From the NCBI RefSeq assembly GCF_000234665.1, contig NC_018313.1:124001-188000 (forward strand): a stretch of 64,000 bases of DNA, read 5' to 3'. A program made the translations under genes and the position numbers. The notes under the pieces are model-generated. The model was not told the origin of the DNA. It ran no database searches and was given only the letters and a program-made list of their open reading frames with translations. Shown piece after piece: positions 18,001 through 28,100 of this stretch; positions within the stretch are counted from its first letter, which is position 1, and each line of letters begins with the position of its first letter. This DNA comes from Leishmania mexicana MHOM/GT/2001/U1103 (taxonomy: Eukaryota; Euglenozoa; Kinetoplastea; Trypanosomatida; Trypanosomatidae).

Positions 18001-20848
18001 TCTCGCGATGGAGATTATCGACTTCCTGCGCGTGAACGGCGCCATCTCGGTAGCGTCGGAGATGCACGTGTGCTTCACACATGGCGAGGTAACCCCGGTG
18101 GCGTTTCTGGATGCCGCTGTCGCACGCCGTCGCCGCCATCGCCTGAAGGCACAGCAGCGAGCGCTAAAGGCCGCTGCAGCCACAGTGGCAGCACCGAAGG
18201 AGAGCGACGAGGGTGACGCCGGCAGACATAGAGAGCATCGCGATCATCGACGCTGCACAGCGCGTGACGCCGAGATGGACGCGGAGACGGGCATCAACGG
18301 CGAGGCTGACTCGGCTGTCGCCGGGATAGGGCTCTGCGCGCCGCTGAAGTCAATCGCCGATTCAACAAGCGCGAATCAGAGCTGGATGTCGTCCCAGACG
18401 ACGACCGTCGGATCCGCCACTACCGGCGCGACCCCGGAGGTTACGGCTGACCCGTTGGACGCGGTGTTGGACATGGAAACGGTGCCGGCGGCGCTGGTGT
18501 TACACATGCTCGAGCGCGTCATCGACACACAGCAACACCGCCATCAACCACATCAACAGGAGCAGTACCACTCACTCGCTGTGATCGGTGGCAGTGACCA
18601 GCGTGGGGAGACGCCAACGCCGGTGACCAGCATGGCAGAACTGCCAAAGACACCGAGCACTGACACGATTTCGGCGGGGAAACATTCCTCCCACGTCGGC
18701 TACCGAACCAACGGGCACGACACCTCGCTCACGCAGGGGTGGCAAGGCAGCTCTCACCTGTCCACCGGAGCAGTGGGCACAACCTCCTCTCCGCCTCTGT
18801 ACCTCGCGACACATACGGCCACCACCAGTACTCTTCCCTCCGCCGCCACCGCCACTGCGCCACAGCCAGTGTTGTCGATCACAGCGCCGGGGCCGCTGTC
18901 GGTGTACTGTGCGTGGGGCTCGGCATGCCCCCTCTGTGAGCTGCTGATGGCGCATCCACAGTGCTGGACGACGCGAAGCCATCGCGGCTACACGCTGGGC
19001 TTCTACACCATCAATGCCACCCGGCCTCGATCCTACGACAGCGGCCCCGCCATTCAGCTCACCTTCCCGTCCCTCGACGAGAGTGTCTGTACGTGTGCGC
19101 GGCACGCCCGACATCTGCGCGACAACGCAGACTTCACGGCTCTCATGCAGAACAGCTACACCGGAGACGGCAGCAGCAGCAGCCTGCTGCACTCCATGCA
19201 GCCATGGTTCATGCGGCCTCACATGTTCATAACCCCAGTGACGGCAGCCTATGGTGTGTCGCCATACGAGGTGTTTGAGCGCATATCGTACCACTGCAAT
19301 CGGCTCAGTAGCGGCAGCGGGCCCAGCCAGCGGCTCCCACTCCATCACGCACCGCATTTGTCCATGGCCGGCGAGTCTGCCGCCACAGCCGCGTCGCTGA
19401 TCGCGGTGAACAGCACCAGCTCTCTCATCGATCCCGATCCTCGCGACCTCCTCCTCATCTCCCGCGCGCAGGCGCACCCGCACGAGACGTCTGTTTCCAC
19501 GGCCTGTCGTGACGCCGCCGTCGGCAGCGCGAAGGAGCAAGGCCACACGCTCCTGCAGTGCGCCGACATACCCGAAGCCGCGGTGGAGTACCTTCGCCGC
19601 TCCGCTGACGTCATCAAGCAGCGCCTCGACTACGCACGGCGACAGCAGAGCCTCCTAGAGCGGTATGAGCAAGCGTGGGAACAGCAAGGCACGGCGCTGG
19701 CAAGGACAGCACCACTCGCGTCCACGCCGACTCCCGCTGCCGCTCCTGACGCGAGCCCAGCCGCCCAGCCAGCACGGTCCGCCGCGGTGGCCGTGGCTAA
19801 ACCCGCATCCAGCTTGGCGATCCAAGTGTCACAAGGCCACACCGTGCAAGGCGCGGTGAGTTTTAGTAGTCATGTCGACGCTGCCAGAGGTGGTGGTAGC
19901 TCTCCGTCCTCCTCCTCCATTCCCGTCTCTGCAGCGGTGGCGCCACTGGGCAGGAGTGCCAGCCCCCGGCCACGCTCCCTGCACTACGGCTGCCGCCAGC
20001 TTCCCCTGCACACCGCCTCCAGACCCCTCGCGAATCAAGTGCTGCTGTTCGACAGCACCACGCCAGCCGAAATGGACAGTGCCACCGACTCCACAGCACC
20101 ACAGCACCAGCAGGAGCGACAGCGGAGCTACACAAGCTTGACGCACATAGACCCGCACACGCAGTCTATCACCAGCGCGTCCGCCGCCACGCCGCTCGCT
20201 AGGGTCGACGGCCTGCTCGGGACGGAGCGCTCTCTCCCAGTGGAAGTTCTGCTGCAGTACGTGCTGCATCACGTGATCGCGCTCAGCTGGGGAACGCGCG
20301 GACTCGAAGTGGACACGCTGGTGCGTCTTCTCGAGCGCAACCTGCGCCGTCTTCCGCCGCTACTCGCGAATCTGCCGTACATCGTGCAGCTGCGCAGTGC
20401 CGGATACACGAGCGCGTCGGCTGCGGCGGCGTTAGCAAGCAACGCAACAGCGAGCAGTGCGGGTGGAGAGGCCACGGCAGTCGTGTCCTCTGTCTTCACC
20501 ACTGTACACACGCGCCTCGCCGCCGCGTCGTTACCTTCTTCGACCCCCGTACATGATGCGGCGCCCCAGGAATTCCTCCAAGGTACCTCACCAGACAGAT
20601 CTGTGACAAGTCCCTACAGCGGCATGTCGCACGCCGCCACCAGTGCCCCCGTCACAGAGGCAGAGGTACAGCTGTTGCAAGCCTACGAGGTGCTCGATCA
20701 GCTGAGCTTGATGAAGCTTCTGTCTGCGTACGCGACGTGGCCGGTGCGCACGGTGCCGACGCGGCTGCTGCTGCACACGGTGGTGAACGAGTTCAGCGAC
20801 GTTCTCTACGTGGACAGCTCGGAGCGTAACGGCGATGCAGAGCATTGA
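15008..20848 (+). CDS. NPRL3: NPRL3/Npr3-like protein (candidate GATOR1/SEACIT subunit)
   Basis: 1,946 residues from 15008. That ATG follows a good acceptor at 14929-14930, and the conserved part begins soon after; an in-frame ATG at 14702 would add 102 leader-like residues. NPR3-type blocks appear in order: EKLLFRYPD at about 65, a block ending NVLMHLLRGALCG and NCTFLVFP at about 383-400, EEHRCQYVSTELERME at about 482, and helical blocks at about 838 and 1002 (EIIDFLRVNGAIS). A C-terminal block at about 1741-1928 ends FSDVLYVD. In yeast and animals Npr3/NPRL3 pairs with Npr2/NPRL2 to restrain TORC1 when amino acids are scarce. The protein is three times the usual size, because poly-Ala, Gly/Ser and Ser/Thr insertions separate the blocks, plus a Cys/His-rich segment at about 1297-1360. 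The assignment rests on motif resemblance read by eye. Confidence 0.68.
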   Translation: MSTLLSEAPATLEPTVAAGGGSDTVSSSSLDYSASAAAAALVGNSAHFASNASIAVFLFAKEKLLFRYPDTDPFVVDVAAQGSSSASSSSAATGGSAAAAAAAAAAAAAAAAAADASSKKASGESNAPSAPSAAHAAPSQRDRQRSRGPYAEQTKRGGGGGGGNNSSGGTHLDPGDASNTQTATSSMNGGGGNRLKKSTHGHVTMAVDVKDGHHHHGAGGAQTPGGAAPDPNAPVSSNSGVAPQRGMRRPASSYSLASDHVSSSGGSFSHGHGAVSVGGGGTAAAEGRRGLTARGQLSSSSGLIIQVQHTSSGSTRRQLSGAAAAATSSISGSSNTRKSNNVSAGAAAGGGGGPAPGGGRNGAPQQPQQQAATTGSATCVGIAPNVLMHLLRGALCGTTTINMVNCTFLVFPLSIGAAAPNTVNGRDSTAGSSSGSFAPLDRPRLPHRSGTALLVVAMREPDTDTGAIANFTQCFVNILCREEHRCQYVSTELERMEMLTNHWEVGGAAALASAAAAAAEERRPPGEEAHQPPLMAGGVGEPSGAGGSAISASASASPTRDRRHRAASPRGGAADMDAASSGNYDYLFSASRPAVRHKLAPAVASGTASEKTALTSRGDRVAAAGACTSLHSAYNQQQQHHHRSRESTSAASKDNMAGPLLEWADPDDDADGDNGAYREDNRDADHAFSRTASPSPGKGEEHSSSRRGCFSPAETASSALTTSASSHSLYQQLAVHVRLAYEVLRVAQCIDVWNRTMRGGCSAGNGAGGGALEGDLWGRRTSCMTSCGRGVAGALREPRRRPSIATGCAQQQQQITFASAGTAPDTLPEALLINHMLLLPMSHLTGAERRKEPHSLRSASFRIHPCSVLTVEADKFTEQLQHRYLDVMGRRYAKLIPLSTVYALLQALPSPRRAGSFYRSLELTFLEAVQRRHARAAAAAAAANNTSVSGGLDLGVTATSVLQADLRGSREIIDEDTNSFHTSAAAAAAATTAAGLDFLAMEIIDFLRVNGAISVASEMHVCFTHGEVTPVAFLDAAVARRRRHRLKAQQRALKAAAATVAAPKESDEGDAGRHREHRDHRRCTARDAEMDAETGINGEADSAVAGIGLCAPLKSIADSTSANQSWMSSQTTTVGSATTGATPEVTADPLDAVLDMETVPAALVLHMLERVIDTQQHRHQPHQQEQYHSLAVIGGSDQRGETPTPVTSMAELPKTPSTDTISAGKHSSHVGYRTNGHDTSLTQGWQGSSHLSTGAVGTTSSPPLYLATHTATTSTLPSAATATAPQPVLSITAPGPLSVYCAWGSACPLCELLMAHPQCWTTRSHRGYTLGFYTINATRPRSYDSGPAIQLTFPSLDESVCTCARHARHLRDNADFTALMQNSYTGDGSSSSLLHSMQPWFMRPHMFITPVTAAYGVSPYEVFERISYHCNRLSSGSGPSQRLPLHHAPHLSMAGESAATAASLIAVNSTSSLIDPDPRDLLLISRAQAHPHETSVSTACRDAAVGSAKEQGHTLLQCADIPEAAVEYLRRSADVIKQRLDYARRQQSLLERYEQAWEQQGTALARTAPLASTPTPAAAPDASPAAQPARSAAVAVAKPASSLAIQVSQGHTVQGAVSFSSHVDAARGGGSSPSSSSIPVSAAVAPLGRSASPRPRSLHYGCRQLPLHTASRPLANQVLLFDSTTPAEMDSATDSTAPQHQQERQRSYTSLTHIDPHTQSITSASAATPLARVDGLLGTERSLPVEVLLQYVLHHVIALSWGTRGLEVDTLVRLLERNLRRLPPLLANLPYIVQLRSAGYTSASAAAALASNATASSAGGEATAVVSSVFTTVHTRLAAASLPSSTPVHDAAPQEFLQGTSPDRSVTSPYSGMSHAATSAPVTEAEVQLLQAYEVLDQLSLMKLLSAYATWPVRTVPTRLLLHTVVNEFSDVLYVDSSERNGDAEH
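15293..15350 (+). repeat. GCG/GCA trinucleotide repeat coding poly-Ala
   Basis: An imperfect alanine-codon run within the NPRL3-like gene, giving about 18 consecutive alanines. It is likely to vary in length between strains. Confidence 0.9.
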
Positions 20849-21998
20849 TGCTTTCCCGTGGCTGCGCCGTGAGGCAACACTCCCCTCCTCCACCCCCCCC
20901 CCTCTCGCTCGATCCGCGTGCGATGTGCACTGCGCGCTGGACTCGTCCTGTGCGCATGAAGTCGTGTCGGTTCATGCTTAACCTCCTTGCTGGGTTGTAT
21001 GTTGTGGTTGACTGTCTTGCGCTTGCGCGCAGTCCTCGTGGGTGCGTGCGTGTGTGTGGTTGGCCGCTACACTCGACGGTTGCAGCGATCCTTCTGTTCA
21101 AGTCCGGAAAAGCGGCGGCGGCTGAGTCGTGCACACATCCAGGAAGCCAAGAAATAGAAACGCAAGCGGGCCTTGCAACGGCCGCTGGCAGCGTCGGCTC
21201 CTCCCCCCGCGCACTCGCGGCGAGGGGGGTGCGACAAGGAAGAGTTGGGGCGAAAAACGTTGCTGAGCGACTCCTGTCCTGCGCGATACCCTTCTACACA
21301 GACTCTTGCCCGGGACCTCCTCCCTTCCACACCCCACAAGACGCATCCACTTGTGCAAAACCCAGCTCGCCCGCCTACCTTTCATGTTGCGCCTCTCCTC
21401 TTCCGCCCCTCCTCCGCCCCATTTCTCGATCATCGGTATCCACGCACACGCCATACACACGTGCGGGTGTTCATGTCACCCCACATGCCAATCCCCTCCG
21501 CCTCCCCTAGAGCGCAGTCCAGAGAAGTCCACAGTCGCCCGTACGTGCGAGCTCGCCGTCAAGCACACACACATACACATACACGAGCTACCTTGTACGA
21601 CCTCTCTTGCTACCTCCCGCAGCCTTATCTTCCGCACGAGTGGTGTCCACCATTGCTGCCACGAGTACTGCGGCCGTCATTGCGCCCCTCCCTCTTTCAC
21701 CTCACGCGATATCTCTTCGCTGCACCGTGTACACGCCTATCGCGCCCGTAGACCGTCTCCCCCCCCCCACCCAACACCTTTCCTTGTACCTCCTTACCCT
21801 CTCGTTAGGTTTACATCTCGGACTTTCGAGCACCTCCGCCCGACACCGACCCCACCTCACCGCGCCTCGCCCCCACCCCCTCCGTTCATCCTCGCCGCTC
21901 CTCTACCGAAGTCTGGAAGCCTTCGCGCCTCATCACCAGTCAGCCGAGAATACGGTGAGAGCTCCCCGTCAAGTCCGCCAGAGCCCACCGCAGGCATC
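20849..21998 (+). other. Intergenic region
   Basis: No gene is supported. It is strongly pyrimidine-rich from about 21290 to 21910. A C-run at about 21763-21775 and the AG at 21807-21808 give a plausible acceptor for the kinase gene. No ATG lies between that AG and 21999. Confidence 0.5.
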
Positions 21999-23408
21999 AT
22001 GGATTCCTCTTCCGCAGCTGCTGATGCTGGTGGCGCTGCGGCGCGATCTGGGCTGCACATGTACTCCAACGCGCAGGCGAACGCCGCCGGCTCCGGGACG
22101 GCGGCGCTGCCCAACAAGGCGCTGGATCATGTGAAGCACATGTCGCGCAGCCAGAGCGACGCGCGGCGATCGGGTAGCAAGCGCACCTTCGATGAAGCCA
22201 CCGCGACCGACAACGTGCAGCAACGCCGCCACGATGGCACGGCGGTGCCGAACACCGCACCGAATCAGGTGGTGGAGGTGGTGGCGCCGCCGCCCAAGAA
22301 GAAGAAGGTGACGTATGCGCTGCCGCACCAGAACATGGAGGAGGGCCACTTCTACGTGGTGCTCGGCGAGGACATCGACGTGTCGACGCAGCGCTTCAAG
22401 ATCCTGTCGCTGCTCGGCGAGGGCACCTTCGGCAAGGTGGTGGAGTCGTGGGACCGCAAGCGCAAGGAGTACTGCGCGGTGAAGATCGTGCGCAACGTGC
22501 CCAAGTACACACGCGACGCCAAGATCGAGATCCAGTTCATGGAGAAGGTGCGCCAGGCGGACCCGGCCGACCGCTTCCCGCTGATGAAGATCCAGCGCTA
22601 TTTCCAGAACGACAGCGGCCACATGTGCATCGTCATGCCCAAGTACGGCCCCTGCCTGCTGGACTGGATCATGAAGCACGGCCCCTTCAACCACCGCCAC
22701 CTCGCGCAGATCGTCTTCCAGACCGGCGTCGCGCTCGACTACTTTCACAGCGAGCTGCACCTCATGCACACAGACCTCAAGCCCGAGAACATCCTCATGG
22801 AGACCAGCGACACCACCGTCGACCCCGCCACCAACCGCCACCTGCCGCCCGACCCGTGTCGCGTCCGCATCTGCGACCTCGGCGGCTGCTGCGACGAGCG
22901 CCACAGCCGCACCGCCATCGTCTCCACGCGCCACTACCGCAGTCCCGAGGTCATCCTCGGGCTCGGCTGGATGTACTCCACCGACATGTGGTCCATGGGC
23001 TGCATCATCTACGAGCTCTACACCGGCAAGCTGCTCTACGACACGCACGACAACCTCGAGCACCTGCACCTCATGGAGAAGACGCTCGGCCGCCTGCCGT
23101 CCGAGTGGGCCGCGCGCTGCGGCACGGAGGAGGCGCGCCTGCTGTACAACTCCGCCGGCCAGCTGCGGCCCTGCACCGACCCCAAGCACCTCGCCCGCAT
23201 CGCGCGCGCGCGGACGGTGCGCGACGTCATCCGCGACGACCTGCTGTGCGACCTCATCTACGGCCTGCTGCACTACGACCGCCAGAAGCGCCTCAACGCA
23301 CGCCAGATGACCACGCACCCCTACGTGCTCAAGTACTACCCCGAGGCGAGCCAGGCGCCCAGCTACCCCGACAACCGCCCCATGCTGCGCCCGCCGCCGA
23401 TCATGTAG
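21999..23408 (+). CDS. KKT10/KKT19: LAMMER/CLK kinase KKT10/KKT19 (kinetochore kinase)
   Basis: 469 residues; the first ATG after the acceptor region. The N-terminal about 110 residues are low complexity with a basic cluster (PPPKKKKVTY). A complete protein kinase domain follows: GEGTFGKV loop, ATP lysine K162, catalytic loop HTDLKPEN with D259, a DLG in place of DFG with D293, and STRHYRSPE. The EHLHLMEKTLGRLP motif is the LAMMER/CLK signature. In trypanosomatids this subfamily comprises KKT10/CLK1 and KKT19/CLK2, kinetochore kinases needed for chromosome segregation and described as drug targets. From memory, Leishmania references carry two adjacent copies; only one is seen here. Third codon positions are almost all G or C, more than in neighbouring genes, so long but meaningless frames stay open on both strands. 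Confidence 0.95.
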   Translation: MDSSSAAADAGGAAARSGLHMYSNAQANAAGSGTAALPNKALDHVKHMSRSQSDARRSGSKRTFDEATATDNVQQRRHDGTAVPNTAPNQVVEVVAPPPKKKKVTYALPHQNMEEGHFYVVLGEDIDVSTQRFKILSLLGEGTFGKVVESWDRKRKEYCAVKIVRNVPKYTRDAKIEIQFMEKVRQADPADRFPLMKIQRYFQNDSGHMCIVMPKYGPCLLDWIMKHGPFNHRHLAQIVFQTGVALDYFHSELHLMHTDLKPENILMETSDTTVDPATNRHLPPDPCRVRICDLGGCCDERHSRTAIVSTRHYRSPEVILGLGWMYSTDMWSMGCIIYELYTGKLLYDTHDNLEHLHLMEKTLGRLPSEWAARCGTEEARLLYNSAGQLRPCTDPKHLARIARARTVRDVIRDDLLCDLIYGLLHYDRQKRLNARQMTTHPYVLKYYPEASQAPSYPDNRPMLRPPPIM

Positions 23409-25126
23409 TGCCGACGGGCACGATGATCACCCTAGACAAGCTTTCATTGCAGACAATGTGCGGTCATCAGGCACTCTTCTCCGTGTACCACCCGCGAGCA
23501 TCGCTCGTGTTCCGCTTCTCTCGAGTTTTCTCATGCACACCTTGTTGTGTTTCCTGTCGGTGTTGCTCTCGCATTGGAGGTGAGGTATGCCTGTGTGCCT
23601 CGCTTAGTGTCTGTGCCATCTGGCAGTCCCCGTCACCGTCGAGCCTCCCACCGGCAGCGCCGCAGCTCTCCTCCCTCACTGTGGTATTTGTTTTGTTGTT
23701 TCTCAGCACACGCTATCCGCCCAGGAGCGCACCTTCGCCCCCCTCCCTCCCCCTCCCTCTCGGGCTTCCCTTCGATCCACCTGTTCAGCCCGCACGAAGC
23801 GCCGGTGTCCTCCCCAGTTGTGTTGTCTTCCGTTCTCTTGGCGCGTTGCCACGGTACTCGCCCGCGATGGTCTTGGGGGAGGAAGAGGAGAGGGGAGGGT
23901 GGTGTGCACGTGTGCGTCTACCATTCCATGTTAGATGGCGTGCCTTCTCTGTGAAGGTATCGGATACTTACGCACAGATGGCCCCACACGCGCACGCACA
24001 GAGATGTGTCGTTGCCGTCGCGATATCGACGTTGTTGTTCGCTCGCTCCAGCACACCCACCACCACCACCACCCGTCCCTCCCTCACACACACGCTCTTC
24101 CCACCTGATCTTCATCGTTGCTTTCTGCGTGCGTGTGTGTGTGTGAGAGAGGCAGAGAGAGTCGTGGCGGTGGTGGTGCGGGCTCGACACACAAGAGAAG
24201 GTGCGAGAGCTGACCTCTGTGGAGCCTTCGCTTGCCTCTCGCTGTCTTTGGTGGTGTTCTCCTTTCACTTAGATCTTCGTTCTGTTGGTACGGGTGTGTG
24301 CGTGTGCGTGTGTGTGTGCGTGTGTTTGTGTGTGTGCGTCTCTGTCTGCCCGGCACCCTCCCTCTCCCCCTCAAGCTTCCGCAGCTTCCCATCCTCCCTC
24401 CTGCGTGCGCGTGTGAGCTCAGCTGGACGAGCACGAAGAGCGAGAGTATTGGGGGTCGTGTCGCCACCCTGCCCGCCCTCCTCCGTCATTCCTCAATCCG
24501 GGGTTGCCTACGATTGGGAGATAGGGGAGGAGGGCGAGAGGACACACCGGTATTTGGTGCTCGTAGGGGGTGTACGGCGGCTGTTCTCCTCCTCGTGACC
24601 GGGCCCTCCTGCCGCCACGTCCCACGCACCATCGTATGCCTTGCGCTCTCCCCTCCCCCTTACCTCGTCTTGATTTCGGGGGAAGGGGGAGGTGTCCATC
24701 GCACGCTGTCAACAGTCTTGGTGCGTGTGAGAGCGGCGATTACGAGCTGCAGCCCCTCCCACCCTCCACCCTCCCCCCTCCCTCTCGGCACACCCCTTCT
24801 CTTCCCCTCCACAGGCCCCAAATCCTCCGCCGCTTTGCTGATCGTGCGCTCTCGAGCCCCCCTCGCAACACGCACACGCACGCACGCACGCACACCCCTA
24901 AGCGTTCGAGGTACGTAGACGGCCAACGCGAGTCCATCCGTTGAAGTATATAACTTCTTGACTCGCAGTCTTCGAGGACACAGTCCGGTGCGGCAGTCGC
25001 GGTGTGCGTGTGCCCGTGTATATAGATACCCCTCTCTCTCTCTTGCCCTCCACCCCGACCATCACCACCCACACACACTACACACGCGCTCGCGCTCTCT
25101 TCCTCCTCCGCCTCTTCGCTCATAAG
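23409..25126 (+). other. Intergenic region
   Basis: 1.7 kb without a supported gene. A long open frame that starts inside the kinase continues to 24598, but beyond the kinase it encodes only TG/CT-rich low-complexity sequence. A TG array lies at 24292-24338. CT-rich sequence at about 25029-25118 leads directly to the CDC14-like start with no AG until 25125-25126. Confidence 0.45.
24292..24338 (+). repeat. TG-rich microsatellite
   Basis: About 47 bp of TG repeat interrupted by CG and TT, in the spacer after the kinase gene. Confidence 0.9.
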
Positions 25127-28100
25127 ATGCCGCCTCGGCCTTTGGATCCGACGCCCGCTGCACCCTCCGCAGCGACGTCCACCCCGCCCACGGCGCTAAC
25201 GCTACAGCGACTCCTTGACACGCAGCAAGCCACCGCCATCCTTCCAGGTCTCCTGTACTTGGCGTCTACGGGCGAATGCCTCTCCTCCTCTGTCGCTGGC
25301 AGCATTGACTCAGCCGAGACGGCAGCAAGTGCATCAGCGCCGGTGGACTCGAAGGCACCGTCGACATCGGCACCGACGGCGATGTCCGTGGCGATGGAGG
25401 CCGTTCATGACTTCTACCTCAAGGAGAACTTCTTCACCAGTGGTGTGGCAGGGACCAACCGCAAAGGTAGCAACACGCGCACCATCCCGGCCGCCAGGGC
25501 AGCCGTAGGCCAGGACGCCGTCTTTGTGTCGTTGCGAGGCATCCCGCCCTACCTCTACCGCCCCTTCTTCGCCGACTTTGGTCCGCTGGACATGAGCTGC
25601 TGCGTGCACTTCGCGCGGCGCCTCTGTGAGCTGCTGCGGGCAGTGACGGGATTCGATGTGTGCACCTCCTCCGCATCCGCTGCTGCTGCAGGAGCCTTTG
25701 ACAGCGGCGCCAACTCAGGGACCACTGCCCCTGCCCACAGAAAGCGGGGTGGAAGAGGACAGTCCGCATCGGCGTCGTCTTGCTCCCCGAGCTCCACCTC
25801 GGCGGTCTTCACGGCCTCCTCCTCCGGTTGCCCTACTGCGACCACGCTGCCAGTGGTAGTGTGCGCCAGCCTCGACGCGCAGGAGCGCGTGAATACGGCG
25901 TGTCTGGTCGGCGCTTTCTGCGTGTTGTGCCTCGGCTGGTCGGCCGTGGAGACGTGGTATCGCGGCTTCGTCGACATCTACCCCGGCTTTCTCGCCTACC
26001 GCGACGCGAGCCAAGGCGTGTCGAACTACCCTCTCTCCTTGATCGACGTGTGGGCCGGGCTCGAGCAGGGCGTGGCCCTCGGACTCGTCAACGTGCACAC
26101 GTTCGACATTCCGGCCTTCCTGGAAGGCAAGCAGCACGACTACAGCTGGGTGGTCCCTCGTCGATTCCTGGCCATGAGCTCCCCGCAAGACGACAAGTCC
26201 GCGCGCACCGCTGAGGTGTTCGCACGGCGGCTGCGCCCGTTAGGTGTGCGGCTTGTGGTGCGCCTCAATGACAACCTCTACAACCCGTCGCCTCTTCTAC
26301 GGCTGGGCATACGACACGTTGACCTGCCATACGCCGACGGCAGCGTGCCGTGCGACGCGATGCTGCTGCGATTCCTGCAGGCGGTAGAGGAGCACTTTGG
26401 TGAATCAGTCACGCCGGTCTCGCTGCAAGAGTGGTGGTCGGTGCCATCGTCGTCCACCGCGACGGCGCGAGCGGGCAGTGCATCCAAGAAAGCTTCCTCA
26501 GCTCGTGCTAGCCATCGGATGCCGTCGCTGCAGCCATGCTCACTCATGCACTCGGGCACGTGTCGCGGCATGCCGGAGGCGTGGACGGCAGTTCCTCCAT
26601 CGGCGCTGCGATTACCCGCTCGGCGCCCGGACTCCGCCCACGCGAACGGCACGCAGGGCCACGACACCTGCGCCTTGGCGCCAGGTGACAAGGGTGCTGT
26701 AGCGGTGCACTGTCTCGCTGGCCTGGGCCGCACGGGCACCATGCTCGCCGTGTACATGATGCGTCACTACGGCTTCACCGCGCGCGCCGTAATTGGGTGG
26801 ATGCGACTTTGCCGGCCAGGCAGCATCACCGGCATTCAGCAGCAGTACCTTGACGCGATGGAGCGACGCCTGCGGCCGCCGCCGCACATGCTGGTCGCGC
26901 TGCAGCTGAACTCGGCAGCCAAGCTGTACGGCGCTTCCAGCGGAGGGAGGCGATTTGGGCTCCCGTCGCGACGCACACGCTCGTCGTCCCCGTCGTCCTC
27001 GTCCGCCATCTCCTCCACGTCTGTGATGACAAGCGCGGCAGCCGCAGCGCAGGCAACGCGCGGAAGGGACGGAGCGGTGGCGCTGGGCGGAAACCAGCTC
27101 CGCGCTTTACCGCAGTCTCCCCTGGGAAAGGCGACAATGGACTGCATGCGCTCGACCGCTGCTGTGACCGCCTTTCAGACACACGGCAACGTCGTTGCGG
27201 ATGCGCTGCCGGCGACGGCGACGGCGGCGAGTATTGTGGGCGGCCACAGTGGGCGCGGTGATAGTGGCCGCACGAACGCGATGGCCGCTCGAGCAGCGTT
27301 GGATGTCGCCAGCGACATCGGCACGTTTACGGACCTGGTGGCGTGGACCGATCTCATGGGACTGCGCGGGACGCAGCAACAGCGGCAGCAGCTGCTGATG
27401 CGCCGCTTCAGCACCAGCAGCACTGCCACACTTTCTCTCAGCACAAACCAGGCAGGTGTGGAAGCCCTCGATGTAGTCGCACGTATGCCCGTTCTCGGAG
27501 ACGACAATCCGCAGAACAGGAGCACGGCCACGGCGTCACTGAAGCGCGGCTCTGCCACTGCCGCCGCCAGCGACCACAAGGCTTCCAACCACCCGTCGCC
27601 TCGCGCGGATGACTACAAGTACGCCTCGACGTACTTCGTGGCGATGGAGGAGGCGGGCGAGCTGCCGCGCGTATACCCGTGGTCTAACTCCTCCGCTGCC
27701 AGAGGCGGGCCACGGGCAGCCCACGGCGGTGGTCCGCGAGGGGCGCGCCATCTCGGCCGTCCCCGCTTAAGCGAATCCAGTATCGGAAGTGATGCAAGCC
27801 GAGCGAAGGAGGCTCGCACAGCGCCAGCGTCGGCGGACAGCTGCCTCCGCCCCCGCCATGGTGTCACCAGCGCGCTGCAGCGGCGGCGGCCCTACACGGC
27901 GGCGGCAGCGGTAAGCGCAGGGCCTCGGCTGTACGCGAAGCGATATCCGACCCATTATGAGCGCGGTGGTGCCGTCGACAGCAGTGATACAGGCATCCAC
28001 GCACGAGGCGACACGCCGCCGTGTTCTGACCTCTCCGAACAGATCCAGCAGCCCCCTCGCCCCCGCCAGGCAGCAACACGCCCGCGAGTTGGGTGGGATG

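Noticed and set aside
21969..23318. 449-codon reverse-strand open frame across the kinase
   Set aside because: Antisense shadow of a high-GC3 gene; the predicted protein is a Val/Leu/Ala/Arg/His mix without motifs, and every supported gene is on the + strand.
22448..24598. 716-codon open frame overlapping the kinase gene in another + frame
   Set aside because: Within the kinase it is a shadow kept open by the high GC at third positions. After the kinase stop it encodes TG/CT low-complexity sequence. No domain is visible.
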